From positions 6,758,001 through 6,822,000 of the forward strand of contig NZ_CP069526.1 of the NCBI RefSeq assembly GCF_016889705.1: a stretch of DNA of 64,000 nt, given 5' to 3'. Positions 19,367 to 28,780 of this stretch are shown piece after piece. The number at the start of each line of letters is the position of its first letter. Position 1 is the stretch's first letter. A program made the position numbers and the translations under genes. This DNA comes from Amycolatopsis sp. FDAARGOS 1241 (GTDB lineage: Bacteria; Actinomycetota; Actinomycetes; Mycobacteriales; Pseudonocardiaceae). Below the pieces are notes generated by a model. That model was not told the origin of the DNA. It did no database searches and saw only the letters and a list, made by a program, of their open reading frames with translations.

Positions 19367-19468
19367 CCCCACGGAACTGCCCGCCGGACGCCACGGACCT
19401 ACCCCACGGAACTGCCCGCCGGACTTCCCACGCCACGGACCTGCTCCCCACGGGACTGCCGCCGAGAC
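19367..19468. repeat. Short direct repeats in a gene-free gap
   Basis: A 23-nt box beginning CCCCACGGAACTGCC occurs at 19367 and 19402, and in degenerate form at 19446. It lies in the 19090-19503 gap between the DUF4037 gene and the amidohydrolase gene. No gene is evident in that gap. Confidence 0.55.
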
Positions 19469-19503
19469 GCGGGCGCGGACACGCAGCCCGGAGCCGCAGC
19501 TGG

Positions 19504-20616
19504 TCAGCCGTGCACGAGGTGGCCCGCTTGCCAGACCGCGCGGATGCGGCCGGACAAGTCGGTCACGTCCACTGCCGCGCCGTGGAGCAGGACGAGATCC
19601 GCGCGCAGCCCGGGCGCGATGCGGCCGCGGTCAGGCAGGCGGAGGAGACGGGCGGCGTCGCTCGTGGCGGCGCGGAGGGCGCGCGCCGGGCCGAGGCCGG
19701 CGGTGGCGAGGAGGCGCAGTTCGGTCAGCAAGTCGACATGGGGACGCGGCGCGAGGTCCGAGCCGGCGGCCACGGGGACGCCCGCTTCGAGCGCGAGGGC
19801 CACGGAGCGCCGGTGCGCGGTGGCGTGGTCGGGCGGGATCGGGGCAAGCGTGGAGACGTACCAGCAGCCGTGGTCGCGCATCGCGGTGATGGCAGCCTCG
19901 TCCAGGAACACGCCGTGTTCGATGCTGCGGGCGCCGGCGGACGCGGCCGCCGAAGCCGCCGCCGCGGTGTGGGCGTGGGCGAGCACGTCGCGACCCGCGC
20001 GGCGAGCCTCGTCGGTGACGGCGTGCAGTTCCTCGTCGGTCGGACAGATGTCGTGGCCGGAAGCCAAGGCTGCCATGGCACCGCCGGCGCTGAGCTTGAT
20101 CCAGTCGGCGCCGGCGCGAACCATGCGGCGCACCGCGGCTCGGGCTTGGTCCGGGCCGTCGAACACGGCGTCGGGCAGGGCGGGGTCGGCGATGCGGTCG
20201 AGGCGGCCCGTGTCGGCGTCCCACCAGTCGCCGAGGCCGCCGGTCGGTGACAGCTGCCGCAAGCTGACGAGCAGGTCTGGCCCGGCGATCCACCCTTCGC
20301 GCAATGCGTGCTTGAACCCCGCGTCGGCACCCCATGCGTCGCGAACCGTGGTGACGCCGCGCGAAAGCAGCCGCCCCAACACGAAGACCGCTTCGAGGAT
20401 CCGCGTGCTGCGCGGAAGTCCTTCGCCGCGGGGAAAAGCGACGTGCGCGTGACAGTCGATCAGCCCGGGCAGCAGCAGTCCGCCACCGCCGTCCCACGGC
20501 TCCGGTCCGTCCACATCGGATCCCGCAGCGGCGATCTCAGCGCCGGGCACGAGCACGTTCGCCGCTTCGGCCACACCGGAATCGGGATCGAAGACCCGCA
20601 CGTTCTTCAACAGCAC
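19504..20616 (-). CDS. Amidohydrolase family protein (imidazolonepropionase/prolidase-like)
   Basis: This 370-residue TIM-barrel metal-dependent hydrolase has the metal-binding HxH in LIDCHAHVAFP (about residues 56-66), a likely bridging Lys in GADWIKLSAGG (about 168-178), later histidines in DVLAHAHTAAA and SIEHGVFLD, and the catalytic Asp in AAGSDLAPRP. Homologues cleave Xaa-Pro dipeptides, imidazolones or cyclic amides; the real substrate is unknown. The start is ATG, or alternatively a nearby downstream codon. It stands alone, with repeats on one side and a 138-bp gap without clear features on the other. Confidence 0.87.
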   Translation of the reverse strand: MLLKNVRVFDPDSGVAEAANVLVPGAEIAAAGSDVDGPEPWDGGGGLLLPGLIDCHAHVAFPRGEGLPRSTRILEAVFVLGRLLSRGVTTVRDAWGADAGFKHALREGWIAGPDLLVSLRQLSPTGGLGDWWDADTGRLDRIADPALPDAVFDGPDQARAAVRRMVRAGADWIKLSAGGAMAALASGHDICPTDEELHAVTDEARRAGRDVLAHAHTAAAASAAASAGARSIEHGVFLDEAAITAMRDHGCWYVSTLAPIPPDHATAHRRSVALALEAGVPVAAGSDLAPRPHVDLLTELRLLATAGLGPARALRAATSDAARLLRLPDRGRIAPGLRADLVLLHGAAVDVTDLSGRIRAVWQAGHLVHG

Positions 20617-20754
20617 AGCCGCGACCCTGACGAATCACCGAGGAAATCCGTCGGTCATTCAGGCCCTCCACCGCGCATCCACGATGTCCACCGTGGAGGG
20701 TTCGGGCCCGCCTCAAACCGGCGCGGACCTCACGAACTTCCGGTGGCGGCCGGC

Positions 20755-21382
20755 TCAGCCGCCGAGCTCCACCGCCGCCGGCGCGACCGTCTCCTCGGCC
20801 GGCGCGGCGAGGTCCGGTTCGCGGTCGACCGCGGCGCGCGCGAGGCGCGTGACGTCGTCGACCCAGCGGCCCGTCGCTGCGTCCGGCTCGCCGATCCGCG
20901 CGAAACCCCGCTCCAGCAAGCCGTTCGCGTCGTCGACGCGGCCGCGGGCGACGGCCTTGACCGCGCCGAGTGCGTTGGCCAGTGCGCTCGCCGGACGCGA
21001 CCACTCGCCTTCGCGGGCGTGCCCGGCCGGGTCACCGCTCCCGGGCTCGGCGGCCGCGGACGCCTCCCGAAGTTCGAGGTCCGGCCGCCAGAACAGCGGC
21101 ACGCCCGAGAAGCGCACGAACAGCAGCCGGCGTTCGCGGGAGCGGAAAAAGTCCGGCGACGTGCGCACGGCGGCGACCGGCCGCACGTGCTCCAGCACCG
21201 TCCGGACGTCACGGGTGCACGCGGGCACGCGCCCGTCCGGCACCACCCACTCGACGTCGATGTCGCTGAACGCGTCCGCTGTGCCCGCGGCGAGCGAACC
21301 CCGCAGCCGCGCGCGAACCCGGGCACGCGGCCGCGAGCGCGCGCACGACGGCATCGGCGAGCTGCGCCCGCGACGGCGTCAC
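20755..21382 (-). pseudogene. Nucleotidyltransferase-domain protein with a frameshift
   Basis: The start is GTG at 21380-21382, overlapping the sdhB stop in GTGA. The first 27 or so codons read VTPSRAQLADAVVRALAAA, and the frame is then lost in a CG-dinucleotide run near 21307-21316. The expected continuation (ARLRGSLAAGTADAFSDIDVEW, a nucleotidyltransferase core with GS and DxD) appears in another frame and runs to 20755. A net loss of two bases would explain it. Restored, the product would be about 209 residues. It could be a genuine mutation or a sequencing slip in the CG run. Confidence 0.7.
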
Positions 21383-22125
21383 CGGCGGAACAGCTTGTTG
21401 CCCAGCCAGACGATCGGGTCGTACTTGCGGTCGGCCACGCGTTCCTTCATCGGGATGAGCGCGTTGTCCGTGATGTGGATGCCTTCGGGGCAGACCTCGG
21501 AGCAGCACTTGGTGATGTTGCAGAATCCGAGCCCGTGCTCGTCCTGCGCGGCGTCACGACGGTCGGCGACGTCGAGCGGGTGCATCTCCAGCTCGGCGAT
21601 GCGCATGAGGTAGCGCGGGCCGGCGAAGCTCTCCTTGTTCTCCTCGTGGTCGCGCACCACGTGGCAGGTGTTCTGGCACAGGAAGCACTCGATGCACTTG
21701 CGGAACTCCTGCGACCGCTCGACGTCCACCTGCTTCATCCGGTACTCGCCCGGCGCCAGGTCCTTCGGCGGCGTGAACGACGGGATCTCGCGCGCCTTCG
21801 TGTAGTTGAACGACACATCGGTGACGAGGTCGCGGATCACCGGGAACGTGCGCATCGGTGTCACCGTGACGACCTCGTCCTCGGTGAACGTCGACATGCG
21901 CGTCATGCACAGCAGCCGCGGTTTGCCGTTGATCTCGGCCGAGCACGACCCGCACTTGCCCGCCTTGCAGTTCCAGCGCACGGCCAGGTCCGAGGCCTGC
22001 GTGGCCTGCAGCCGGTGGATGATGTCGAGGACGACCTCGCCCTCGTTCACCTCGACCGTGAAGTCCTGCAGCTCGCCGCCGGTCTCGTCGCCGCGCCACA
22101 CCCGGAAACTGGCCTTGTAGCTCAC
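21379..22125 (-). CDS. sdhB: Succinate dehydrogenase iron-sulfur subunit, Sdh1 type
   Basis: This 248-residue electron-transfer subunit carries three clusters. The plant-type 2Fe-2S ligands are Cys53, Cys58, Cys61 and Cys73 (WNCKAGKCGSC). The C-terminal ferredoxin domain has CIECFLCQNTC (Cys144-154) and FCNITKCCSEVCPEG (about 202-212). It passes electrons from SdhA to the membrane subunit. I chose GTG at 22123-22125 because it overlaps the sdhA stop in GTGA and gives the family-typical N-terminus; a longer open frame upstream lies inside sdhA. The gene order C-A-B matches mycobacterial Rv0249c-Rv0247c. Confidence 0.95.
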   Translation of the reverse strand: MSYKASFRVWRGDETGGELQDFTVEVNEGEVVLDIIHRLQATQASDLAVRWNCKAGKCGSCSAEINGKPRLLCMTRMSTFTEDEVVTVTPMRTFPVIRDLVTDVSFNYTKAREIPSFTPPKDLAPGEYRMKQVDVERSQEFRKCIECFLCQNTCHVVRDHEENKESFAGPRYLMRIAELEMHPLDVADRRDAAQDEHGLGFCNITKCCSEVCPEGIHITDNALIPMKERVADRKYDPIVWLGNKLFRR

Positions 22126-24041
22126 GCGTTCCTCCCGGAGTGGTTCTCCAGCTCGGCGTCGGTGAAGTACTTGCCGAGCTCGTCGAGCTCGAACAGCTCC
22201 AGCAGGTCCGGCCGCAGCGGGATCTGCTCCTCCTCCACCACCTCGACGCCGGGTACCACGGGATTGTCCCCCGCAGTCGCCGAGCACACCAGGAGCTTGT
22301 GCCGCCAATCGGCGTCCATGCTCGGGTAGTCGTCGCGGGTGTGCCCGCCCCGGCTCTCCGTGCGCAGGAGCGCCGCGCGGGCCACGCACTCGCTGACCAG
22401 CAGCATGTTGCGCAGGTCGACCGCCAGGTGCCAGCCCGGGTTGAACTGCCGGTGCCCCTCGACGGTCACGCGGTGCATGCGTTCGCGGATCTCCCCGAGC
22501 TTCTCGAGCGCCTGTCGGATCTCCGGCGCACGGCGGATGATGCCCACGAGGTCGTTCATCGACTGCTGCAGCTCGGTGTGCAGCGAGTACGGGTTCTCCG
22601 CGACACCGTTGGCGGGCGGGTCGAACGGTGCGAGCGCCATCTTCGCCGCCGCGTCGACGTCGGCGTCGGACACCTTCGGCCGGTTGTCGCCGAGACCGTC
22701 CACGTAGGACGCGGCGCCGAGGCCCGCGCGCCGGCCGAACACCAGCAGGTCAGACAGGGAGTTGCCGCCGAGCCGGTTGGAGCCGTGCATCCCGCCGGAG
22801 CACTCCCCCGCCGCGAACAGGCCGGGCACGCTCGCCGCGCCTGTGTCCGGGTCGACCTCGATGCCGCCCATCACGTAGTGACAGGTCGGCCCGACCTCCA
22901 TGGCCTCCTTGGTGATGTCGACGTCGGCCAGCTCCTTGAACTGGTGGTACATCGACGGCAGCCGGCGCCGGATCTCCTCGGCGGGCAGCCGGCTGGCGAT
23001 GTCGAGGTATACGCCGCCGTGCGGGGACCCGCGGCCTTCCTTGACCTCGCTGTTGATCGCGCGCGCCACCTCGTCACGGGGCAGCAGATCGGGCGTGCGG
23101 CGGTTGTTGTCCGCGTCGGTGTACCAGCGGTCGGCTTCGTCCTCGCTGTCCGCGTACTGGCCCTTGAACACGTCGGGCACGTACTCGAACATGAACCGCT
23201 TGTCGTCGGAGTTCTTGAGCACACCGCCGTCACCGCGGACGCCCTCGGTGACGAGGATGCCCTTCACGCTCGGCGGCCACACCATGCCCGTGGGGTGGAA
23301 CTGCACGAACTCCATGTTGATCAGCTTCGCGCCGGCGCGCAGGGCGAGCGCGTGACCGTCGCCGGTGTACTCCCACGAGTTCGACGTGACCTTGAACGAC
23401 TTGCCGATGCCGCCCGTCGCCAGCACGACCGCGGGCGCCTCGAACAGCACGAACCGGCCGCTTTCGCGCCAGTAGCCGAACGCGCCCGAGATCGCGCCGT
23501 CGTCGAGCAGCAGCTCGGTGATCGTGCACTCGGCGAAGACCTTGATGCGGGCCTCGTAGTCGCCGTACTGCGCGAAGTCCTCCTGCTGCAGCGAAACGAT
23601 CTTCTGCTGCATCGTGCGGATCAGCTCGAGCCCGGTGCGGTCACCGACGTGCGCGAGCCGCGGGTACGTGTGCCCGCCGAAGTTGCGCTGGCTGATCCGC
23701 CCGTCGGCCGTGCGATCGAACAGGGCGCCGTAGGTCTCGAGCTCCCAGACGCGGTCCGGTGCCTCCTTGGCGTGCAGCTCGGCCATGCGCCAGTTGTTGA
23801 GGAACTTGCCGCCGCGCATGGTGTCGCGGAAGTGCACCTGCCAGTTGTCGTTCGGGTTCGCGTTGCCCATCGACGCCGCGCAGCCGCCTTCGGCCATCAC
23901 GGTGTGGGCTTTGCCGAACAGGGACTTGCACACCACCGCGACGCTGAAACCGCGTTCGCGGGCTTCGATCACCGCGCGCAGACCGGCGCCCCCGGCACCG
24001 ATCACCACCACGTCGTAGCTGTGCCGTTCGACCTCGGTCAT
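22122..24041 (-). CDS. sdhA: Succinate dehydrogenase flavoprotein subunit, Sdh1 type
   Basis: This 639-residue FAD enzyme oxidises succinate to fumarate. The dinucleotide-binding motif is VVVIGAGGAGLRA (about residues 11-23). The FAD-linking histidine is His46 in KAHTVMAEGG. The substrate and cap regions include QFHPTGMVWPPS and the HGSNRLGGNSLSDLLVFGRRAG flavin segment. ATG at 24039-24041 gives the standard MTEVERHSYD opening; a GTG four codons upstream (24053) is possible. It is separated from the membrane subunit by 64 bp and coupled to sdhB by a GTGA overlap. Confidence 0.95.
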   Translation of the reverse strand: MTEVERHSYDVVVIGAGGAGLRAVIEARERGFSVAVVCKSLFGKAHTVMAEGGCAASMGNANPNDNWQVHFRDTMRGGKFLNNWRMAELHAKEAPDRVWELETYGALFDRTADGRISQRNFGGHTYPRLAHVGDRTGLELIRTMQQKIVSLQQEDFAQYGDYEARIKVFAECTITELLLDDGAISGAFGYWRESGRFVLFEAPAVVLATGGIGKSFKVTSNSWEYTGDGHALALRAGAKLINMEFVQFHPTGMVWPPSVKGILVTEGVRGDGGVLKNSDDKRFMFEYVPDVFKGQYADSEDEADRWYTDADNNRRTPDLLPRDEVARAINSEVKEGRGSPHGGVYLDIASRLPAEEIRRRLPSMYHQFKELADVDITKEAMEVGPTCHYVMGGIEVDPDTGAASVPGLFAAGECSGGMHGSNRLGGNSLSDLLVFGRRAGLGAASYVDGLGDNRPKVSDADVDAAAKMALAPFDPPANGVAENPYSLHTELQQSMNDLVGIIRRAPEIRQALEKLGEIRERMHRVTVEGHRQFNPGWHLAVDLRNMLLVSECVARAALLRTESRGGHTRDDYPSMDADWRHKLLVCSATAGDNPVVPGVEVVEEEQIPLRPDLLELFELDELGKYFTDAELENHSGRNA

Positions 24042-24105
24042 GTCAGGAGCCACCTCGGAGCTGGGACGCCGTTGTCTTTCACTGCTGGAAAAGAGGGTGC
24101 CGACG

Positions 24106-24936
24106 CTAGCCGACGAAACGCAGATCCGCGATCGCTCCGCTCGCCACCAGCATCACGTAGAGGTCGGTCAGCACGAGTGTGCCGAGCGTCGTCCACGCGA
24201 GCGCCATGTGCCGGGTGTTGAGCCTCGAAACCTGCGTCCACACCCAGTACCGGACCGGGTGCTTCGAGAAGTGCTTGAGCCGCCCTCCGGTGACGTGCCG
24301 GCACGAGTGGCACGACAGCGTGTACGCCCAGAGCAGCACCACGTTGGCGACGAGGATGATGTTGCCCAGGCCGAAGCCGAACCCGGTGGGGCTCTGGAAG
24401 GCGACGATGGCGTCGTAGGTGTTGACCAGCGAAACGACCACCGCGACGTAGAAGAAGTACCGGTGCACGTTCTGGACGATCAGCGGCAACCGGGTCTCGC
24501 CCGTGTAGCGCTCGTGCGGCTCCGCCACCGCGCACGCGGGCGGCGAGAACCAGACGGACCGGTAGTACGCCTTGCGGTAGTAGTAGCAGGTGAGGCGGAA
24601 CCCGAGCAGGAACGGCAGCACCAGGACACCCAGCGGCAGCCAGCTCGGGAAGTCCCCGAACCAGTGCCCGAAGTGGCTCGCGCCCGGAACGCACGAAGTG
24701 GACACACACGGCGAGTAGAACGGCGTCAGGTAGTGGTAGTCGGGCACCCAGTACGCGGTGCGCACGAACGCCCGGACCGTCGCGTAGACGATGAAGGCGG
24801 CGAGCCCCAGCACGGTGAGCAGGGGTTGCAGCCACCACCGGTCGGTACGCAGCGTCCGGTCGGCCAGCAGCGCGCGCCCCGGAGAGCGGACGCCGGTGCC
24901 GGCCCGGCTGACGTCGTTGTCAGCGGGGGCGCTCAC
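24106..24936 (-). CDS. sdhC: Succinate dehydrogenase membrane subunit, Sdh1 type (Rv0249c-like)
   Basis: This 276-residue membrane anchor has five hydrophobic segments, near residues 37-58, 98-120, 160-183, 192-213 and 244-268. Histidines in VQNVHRYFF and SCHSCRHVTGG are likely heme or quinone-site ligands. Its length and single-subunit form match the mycobacterial Sdh1 anchor rather than separate short SdhC and SdhD. The GTG start at 24934-24936 overlaps the stop of the small upstream gene. Two cysteine-containing external segments (SPCVSTSCVPG) could form a disulfide. Confidence 0.88.
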   Translation of the reverse strand: MSAPADNDVSRAGTGVRSPGRALLADRTLRTDRWWLQPLLTVLGLAAFIVYATVRAFVRTAYWVPDYHYLTPFYSPCVSTSCVPGASHFGHWFGDFPSWLPLGVLVLPFLLGFRLTCYYYRKAYYRSVWFSPPACAVAEPHERYTGETRLPLIVQNVHRYFFYVAVVVSLVNTYDAIVAFQSPTGFGFGLGNIILVANVVLLWAYTLSCHSCRHVTGGRLKHFSKHPVRYWVWTQVSRLNTRHMALAWTTLGTLVLTDLYVMLVASGAIADLRFVG

Positions 24937-25220
24937 CGCTGGTCGCGCTTGTAGCCACCGACACCTTCGTCATCGGCGCCTTGCCACAGCGCCGGGTCGT
25001 AAGGCGTATCCGGTACGGGGACGCGGTCGACCGGTTTCGCCTGCGCGGGCACCGCGTGCGGGTGCCCGTCGAGGTCGGCGGTGTCGATGTCGAGCCGTTC
25101 GACGTCGTTGGCCAGCCGGCGCACGGCCGACGCGTCGCCGTACCGAGAGCGCAGGGCGCCCACGCACTGCCGCAACTGGCCGATGGTGCGCCGCAGTTCG
25201 GCGAGCTCTGTGGTGGACAT
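24933..25220 (-). CDS. Small conserved protein, first gene of the Sdh1 operon (Rv0250c-like)
   Basis: This 95-residue soluble protein has an N-terminal helix (TTELAELRRTIGQLRQCVGALRSRYG) and a hydrophilic, proline-rich tail ending YDPALWQGADDEGVGGYKRDQR. Function is unknown. Its position directly before the Sdh1 membrane gene, with a GTGA overlap, is the same as Rv0250c in M. tuberculosis (recalled synteny), suggesting a role in assembly or regulation of the complex (inference). The ATG is preceded by GGGAGG. Confidence 0.82.
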   Translation of the reverse strand: MSTTELAELRRTIGQLRQCVGALRSRYGDASAVRRLANDVERLDIDTADLDGHPHAVPAQAKPVDRVPVPDTPYDPALWQGADDEGVGGYKRDQR

Positions 25221-25303
25221 CGGGAGCCTCCCTGTTCGGTGGGGCTGACAGGAGCCGGGTGACGATCACATCGCCACTTACGACTCTGCCTCTCGTTGTG
25301 CAC

Positions 25304-25319
25304 TGTGACAAGTAGCACA
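25304..25319. promoter_or_regulatory. CRP/FNR-like site between the sdh and edd operons
   Basis: TGTGA-N6-GCACA at 25304-25319 differs by one base from the TGTGA-N6-TCACA consensus used by actinobacterial CRP. It lies in the 256-bp divergent region between the Sdh1 operon and edd, 84 bp from the first and about 158 bp from the second start. The surrounding 25221-25476 gap has no gene. Confidence 0.5.
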
Positions 25320-25476
25320 CTCGTCCGACCTGGAGTGATCAGGGTCACCTGTGGGAGTTCTCTGAATCGATTTTGATCTGCGGACGAAGACCGGTTACCG
25401 TGCTACTCGTCACGTTCCTGAGACGCCAGCGCTGCCGTCCCGCGGACCCCACCACCCAGTGAGCCGGGAGCCGGAC

Positions 25477-27402
25477 ATGAGCAGCAAACCCGACGGAACG
25501 GTGCATCCCGTCGTCGCGGAAGTGACCGAGCGCGTCGTGGCGCGGAGTGCCCAGACGCGGGCAGCGCACCTCGCCCGGAGCGCCGCCGCGTACGAGGAGG
25601 GGCCCGTGCGGCGGGGCCTCGCGTGCAGCAACCTCGCGCACGGCTTCGCCGCCATGGACGGCGTCGACAAAGCGGCGCTGCGGGAACTGCGGGCGCCGGG
25701 CGTGGCGCTCGTGTCGTCGTACAACGATCTGCTGTCGGCGCACCAGCCGCTGCGGGAGTACCCGGAGTGGCTGAAGAAATCGGTGCGCGCCGCGGGCGGC
25801 GTGGCTCAGTTCGCGGGCGGGGTGCCGGCGATGTGCGACGGCGTCACGCAGGGCCGCGCGGGCATGGAACTGTCGCTGTTCAGCCGTGAGGTGATCGCGA
25901 TGGCGACGGCGATCGCGCTGTCGCACGACTTGTTCGACGCCGCACTGCTGCTGGGCGTGTGCGACAAGATCGTGCCAGGCCTGCTGATCGGCGCGCTGTC
26001 GTTCGGGCACCTGCCGGCGATCCTCGTGCCGGCCGGACCGATGAATTCGGGCTTGCCCAACAAGGAAAAGGCCCGGGTGCGGCAGCTGTACGCCGAGGGC
26101 CGCGCGACGCGCGAGGACCTGCTCGACGCCGAGGCCGCGTCGTACCACTCGGCCGGCACGTGCACCTTCTACGGCACGGCGAACTCGAACCAGATGGTCG
26201 TCGAGGTGATGGGCCTGCACCTGCCGGGCGCGAGCTTCGTGCCGCCGAACACCCCGCTGCGCCGGGCGCTCACCGAGGAGGCCGGCCGACGCGTGGTCGA
26301 ACTGTCGCGCGGTGCGTCGTACACGCCGATTTCCCTGGTGCTGGACGAAAAAGCGTTCGTGAACGGCATCGTCGCGCTGCTCGCGACCGGGGGTTCGACC
26401 AACCACACCATGCACCTCGTCGCGGTCGCCGCGGCGGCGGGCATCCAGTTGTCGTGGGACGACTTCTCGGAGCTGTCGGCGGTCGTGCCTTTGCTGGCGC
26501 GCGTGTACCCGAACGGGAGCGCGGACATCAACCACTTCCACGCCGCGGGCGGCATCCAGTTCCTGGTGGGCACGCTGCTCGACGCGGGACTGCTGCACGA
26601 GGACGTGCACACGGTCGCCGGGTTCGGGCTGCGCCGCTACACGCAGGAGCCGATCCTGTCCGACGGCGAGCTCGTGTGGCGGGACGTGCCGGCCCGCAGC
26701 CTCGACGAGGACGTGCTACGCCCGGCGTGGCGGCCGTTCGCGCCGGACGGCGGGCTGCGCGTGGTCGAGGGCAACCTCGGCCGGGCCGTGACGAAGGTGT
26801 CGGCGGTGGCGCCGGAGCACCGCGTTGTGGCGGCGCCGGCGCGGGTGTTCACGTCGCAGGAGGCGTTCAAGGTCGCGTTCGAGGCGGGTGAGCTGGACCG
26901 CGACGTCGTGGTCGTGCTGCGGCAACAGGGGCCGCAGGCCAACGGGATGCCGGAGCTGCACGGCCTGACACCCGCGCTCGGGGTGCTGATGGACCGCGGA
27001 TTCCGGGTCGCGCTGCTGACCGACGGCCGCATGTCGGGCGCGTCGGGCAAGATCCCGGCCGCGATCCAGCTGACGCCGGAAGCCGCGGTGGGCGGGCCGA
27101 TCGCGCGTCTCGCGGACGGCGACGTCGTGCGCTTCGACGGGCGCACCGGCACGGTCGACGTGCTCGTCGACCCCGAGGAGTTCGCGCGCCGCGACCTGGT
27201 GGCCGCGCCGCCGTCGGCCGTCGAGGGCACCGGCCGGGAGCTGTTCGACGTGCTGCGCCGGGCGGTCGGTCCCGCCGACCAGGGCGCGAGCGTTTTCGGT
27301 GCACTGACCGCGGAGCTGGACCTGCTCCGGAGCGTGCCCGCGGGGCGGGGCACACTCGGACTGCCGTTGCACACCTTGGAAACCCAGGAGGTCGGTCAGT
27401 GA
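25477..27402 (+). CDS. edd: Phosphogluconate dehydratase
   Basis: This 641-residue IlvD/Edd-family iron-sulfur dehydratase converts 6-phosphogluconate to 2-keto-3-deoxy-6-phosphogluconate, the first committed step of the Entner-Doudoroff pathway. Family segments include [14 protein letters not shown], the cluster-ligand stretch [34 protein letters not shown] and [17 protein letters not shown]. Edd identity rather than IlvD rests on the [12 protein letters not shown] type N-terminus and on the aldolase gene that follows. ATG at 25477 sits behind GGGAG; a GTG 18 bp upstream is in frame. It is coupled to eda by a GTGA overlap. Confidence 0.95.
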   Translation: MSSKPDGTVHPVVAEVTERVVARSAQTRAAHLARSAAAYEEGPVRRGLACSNLAHGFAAMDGVDKAALRELRAPGVALVSSYNDLLSAHQPLREYPEWLKKSVRAAGGVAQFAGGVPAMCDGVTQGRAGMELSLFSREVIAMATAIALSHDLFDAALLLGVCDKIVPGLLIGALSFGHLPAILVPAGPMNSGLPNKEKARVRQLYAEGRATREDLLDAEAASYHSAGTCTFYGTANSNQMVVEVMGLHLPGASFVPPNTPLRRALTEEAGRRVVELSRGASYTPISLVLDEKAFVNGIVALLATGGSTNHTMHLVAVAAAAGIQLSWDDFSELSAVVPLLARVYPNGSADINHFHAAGGIQFLVGTLLDAGLLHEDVHTVAGFGLRRYTQEPILSDGELVWRDVPARSLDEDVLRPAWRPFAPDGGLRVVEGNLGRAVTKVSAVAPEHRVVAAPARVFTSQEAFKVAFEAGELDRDVVVVLRQQGPQANGMPELHGLTPALGVLMDRGFRVALLTDGRMSGASGKIPAAIQLTPEAAVGGPIARLADGDVVRFDGRTGTVDVLVDPEEFARRDLVAAPPSAVEGTGRELFDVLRRAVGPADQGASVFGALTAELDLLRSVPAGRGTLGLPLHTLETQEVGQ

Positions 27403-28025
27403 CCACGGGCCCGGATCTGCTCGCTCTGTCTCCCGTCATGCCCGTCGTCGTGATCGACGACGTCGACGACGCGGTACCCACCGCGCGCGCGTTGCTCGCC
27501 GGCGGGATCGGCGTGATCGAGCTGACGCTGCGCACGCCGGTCGCGCCGGCCGCGATCGAGCGGGTGGCCGTGGAGGTGCCGGAGATCGTTGTCGGGGCGG
27601 GCACGGTGACGTCGCCGGCGCAGGCCGCGCAGGCCGCGGACGCCGGCGCGAAGTTCCTCGTGACGCCTGGCAGCACCGACGCCGTGCTCGACGCCGCTTT
27701 CGCGACGGCCCTGCCGTTCCTGCCGGGTGCCGCGACGGTGTCGGAAGCCATGCGGCTCGCCGAGCGGGGGCTGACGGCGCTGAAGTTCTTCCCCGCGGAG
27801 GCCAGTGGTGGTGTGGCGTTCCTGAAGTCACTGTCGGGTCCGCTGCCGGACTTGCGCTTCTGCCCGACCGGCGGGATCACCGCGGACTCAGCGCCGACGT
27901 ACCTGGCCCTGCCGAACGTCGGCTGCATCGGGGGCTCGTGGCTGACGCCCGCGAAGCTGCTGGCGGCCAAAGACTTCGGCGCGGTGGAGAAGCTGGCCGC
28001 AGACGCCGCCACGTTGCGCGGCTGA
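27399..28025 (+). CDS. eda: KDPG aldolase (2-keto-3-deoxy-6-phosphogluconate aldolase)
   Basis: This 208-residue class I aldolase cleaves KDPG to pyruvate and glyceraldehyde-3-phosphate. The catalytic Glu lies in GVIELTLRT and the Schiff-base Lys in [10 protein letters not shown] (about residue 128); the phosphate loop is CPTGGIT and the GGSWL segment closes the barrel. The GTG start overlaps the edd stop, so both enzymes are made in step. With edd this gives a complete lower Entner-Doudoroff route. Confidence 0.96.
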   Translation: MTTGPDLLALSPVMPVVVIDDVDDAVPTARALLAGGIGVIELTLRTPVAPAAIERVAVEVPEIVVGAGTVTSPAQAAQAADAGAKFLVTPGSTDAVLDAAFATALPFLPGAATVSEAMRLAERGLTALKFFPAEASGGVAFLKSLSGPLPDLRFCPTGGITADSAPTYLALPNVGCIGGSWLTPAKLLAAKDFGAVEKLAADAATLRG

Positions 28026-28033
28026 GCGGGAGG

Positions 28034-28071
28034 CCCTGTCGTTCCCCGCGTGGGGGTGGGGAACGGCGGGG
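28034..28071 (+). terminator. Terminator-like hairpin after eda
   Basis: CCCTGTCGTTCCCC (28034-28047) pairs with GGGGAACGGCGGGG (28058-28071), a 14-bp stem with two G-U wobbles and a 10-nt loop. There is no T-tract. It lies 9 bp after the eda stop and before the convergent recX gene, so it may serve both. Confidence 0.65.
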
Positions 28072-28105
28072 CGTTCTCCTCGGCTGGTGTCAGTCGAGGG
28101 TGGCG

Positions 28106-28651
28106 TCAGTCGATGGTGGCGTCGTCGAGGAGGGTCGAGGTGGCGCCGTACTCGCGGAGCTCGTCGCGGATGACGGTGTAGGCCAGGCCCTGCGGGTAGC
28201 CCTTGCGGGCGAGGAACCCGAGAAGCCGGCGGATGGCCGTCTGTTCGTCGACGTTGCCCAGCGAGCCGAGACGCTTGCGGACGAGCTCGCGGGCTCGCTC
28301 TTCTTCGCTCTCGCGGTCGACTTCTCCGGCGGCCTGCACCGCGATCTCCTCGTCGACGCCCTTGCGGCGCAATTCGGCGACGAGCGCCGTGCGGGAGAGT
28401 CCTTTGGCGGAGTGCCGGGCTTTCACCCACATCTCGGCGAACTCGGCGTCGTTCACGAGGCCCGCGCGGTCGAGCTTGCCGAGCAGGGTTTCGATGGTGT
28501 CGCTGTCGAAACCCTTGCGGCGCAGCGTCTGCCGCAGCTCTTCAACGGTGCGGGCCCGGATGGCCAGGAGATCGAAGCAGATCTCCTTGGCCTTCTTGGC
28601 CCGCTCCTCCGGCGGCAACTCCGCCGGCTCGACCTTCGGCGCCCTCGCCAC
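28106..28651 (-). CDS. recX: Recombination regulator RecX
   Basis: This 181-residue protein is made of three-helix RecX repeats, for example IRARTVEELRQTLRRKGFDSDTIE and LLGFLARKGYPQGLAYTVI. RecX binds RecA filaments and modulates recombinase activity. The GTG at 28649-28651 (VARAPKVEPAEL) is preceded at a suitable distance by AAGGAGG, which decides the start over a GTG 42 bp upstream. Unusually it is separated from recA by about 480 bp of repeats. The stop codon lies in a 16-bp tandem duplication (28089-28120). Confidence 0.92.
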   Translation of the reverse strand: MARAPKVEPAELPPEERAKKAKEICFDLLAIRARTVEELRQTLRRKGFDSDTIETLLGKLDRAGLVNDAEFAEMWVKARHSAKGLSRTALVAELRRKGVDEEIAVQAAGEVDRESEEERARELVRKRLGSLGNVDEQTAIRRLLGFLARKGYPQGLAYTVIRDELREYGATSTLLDDATID

Positions 28652-28780
28652 TACGCCCGCCCTCCTTGACACACTTACTTCACCCGCCCGCACCCGGCCA
28701 TTCCGCCGGTGCGCAGGCCGCCCTGTTCACCCCGGTCGGCCGCACTTCACCAACGCCACCGGTGACTCCCCCAGCCATCC

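Noticed and set aside
22140..24221. A 693-codon open frame opposite sdhA
   Set aside because: No recognisable domain; sdhA on the other strand has complete FAD and active-site motifs.
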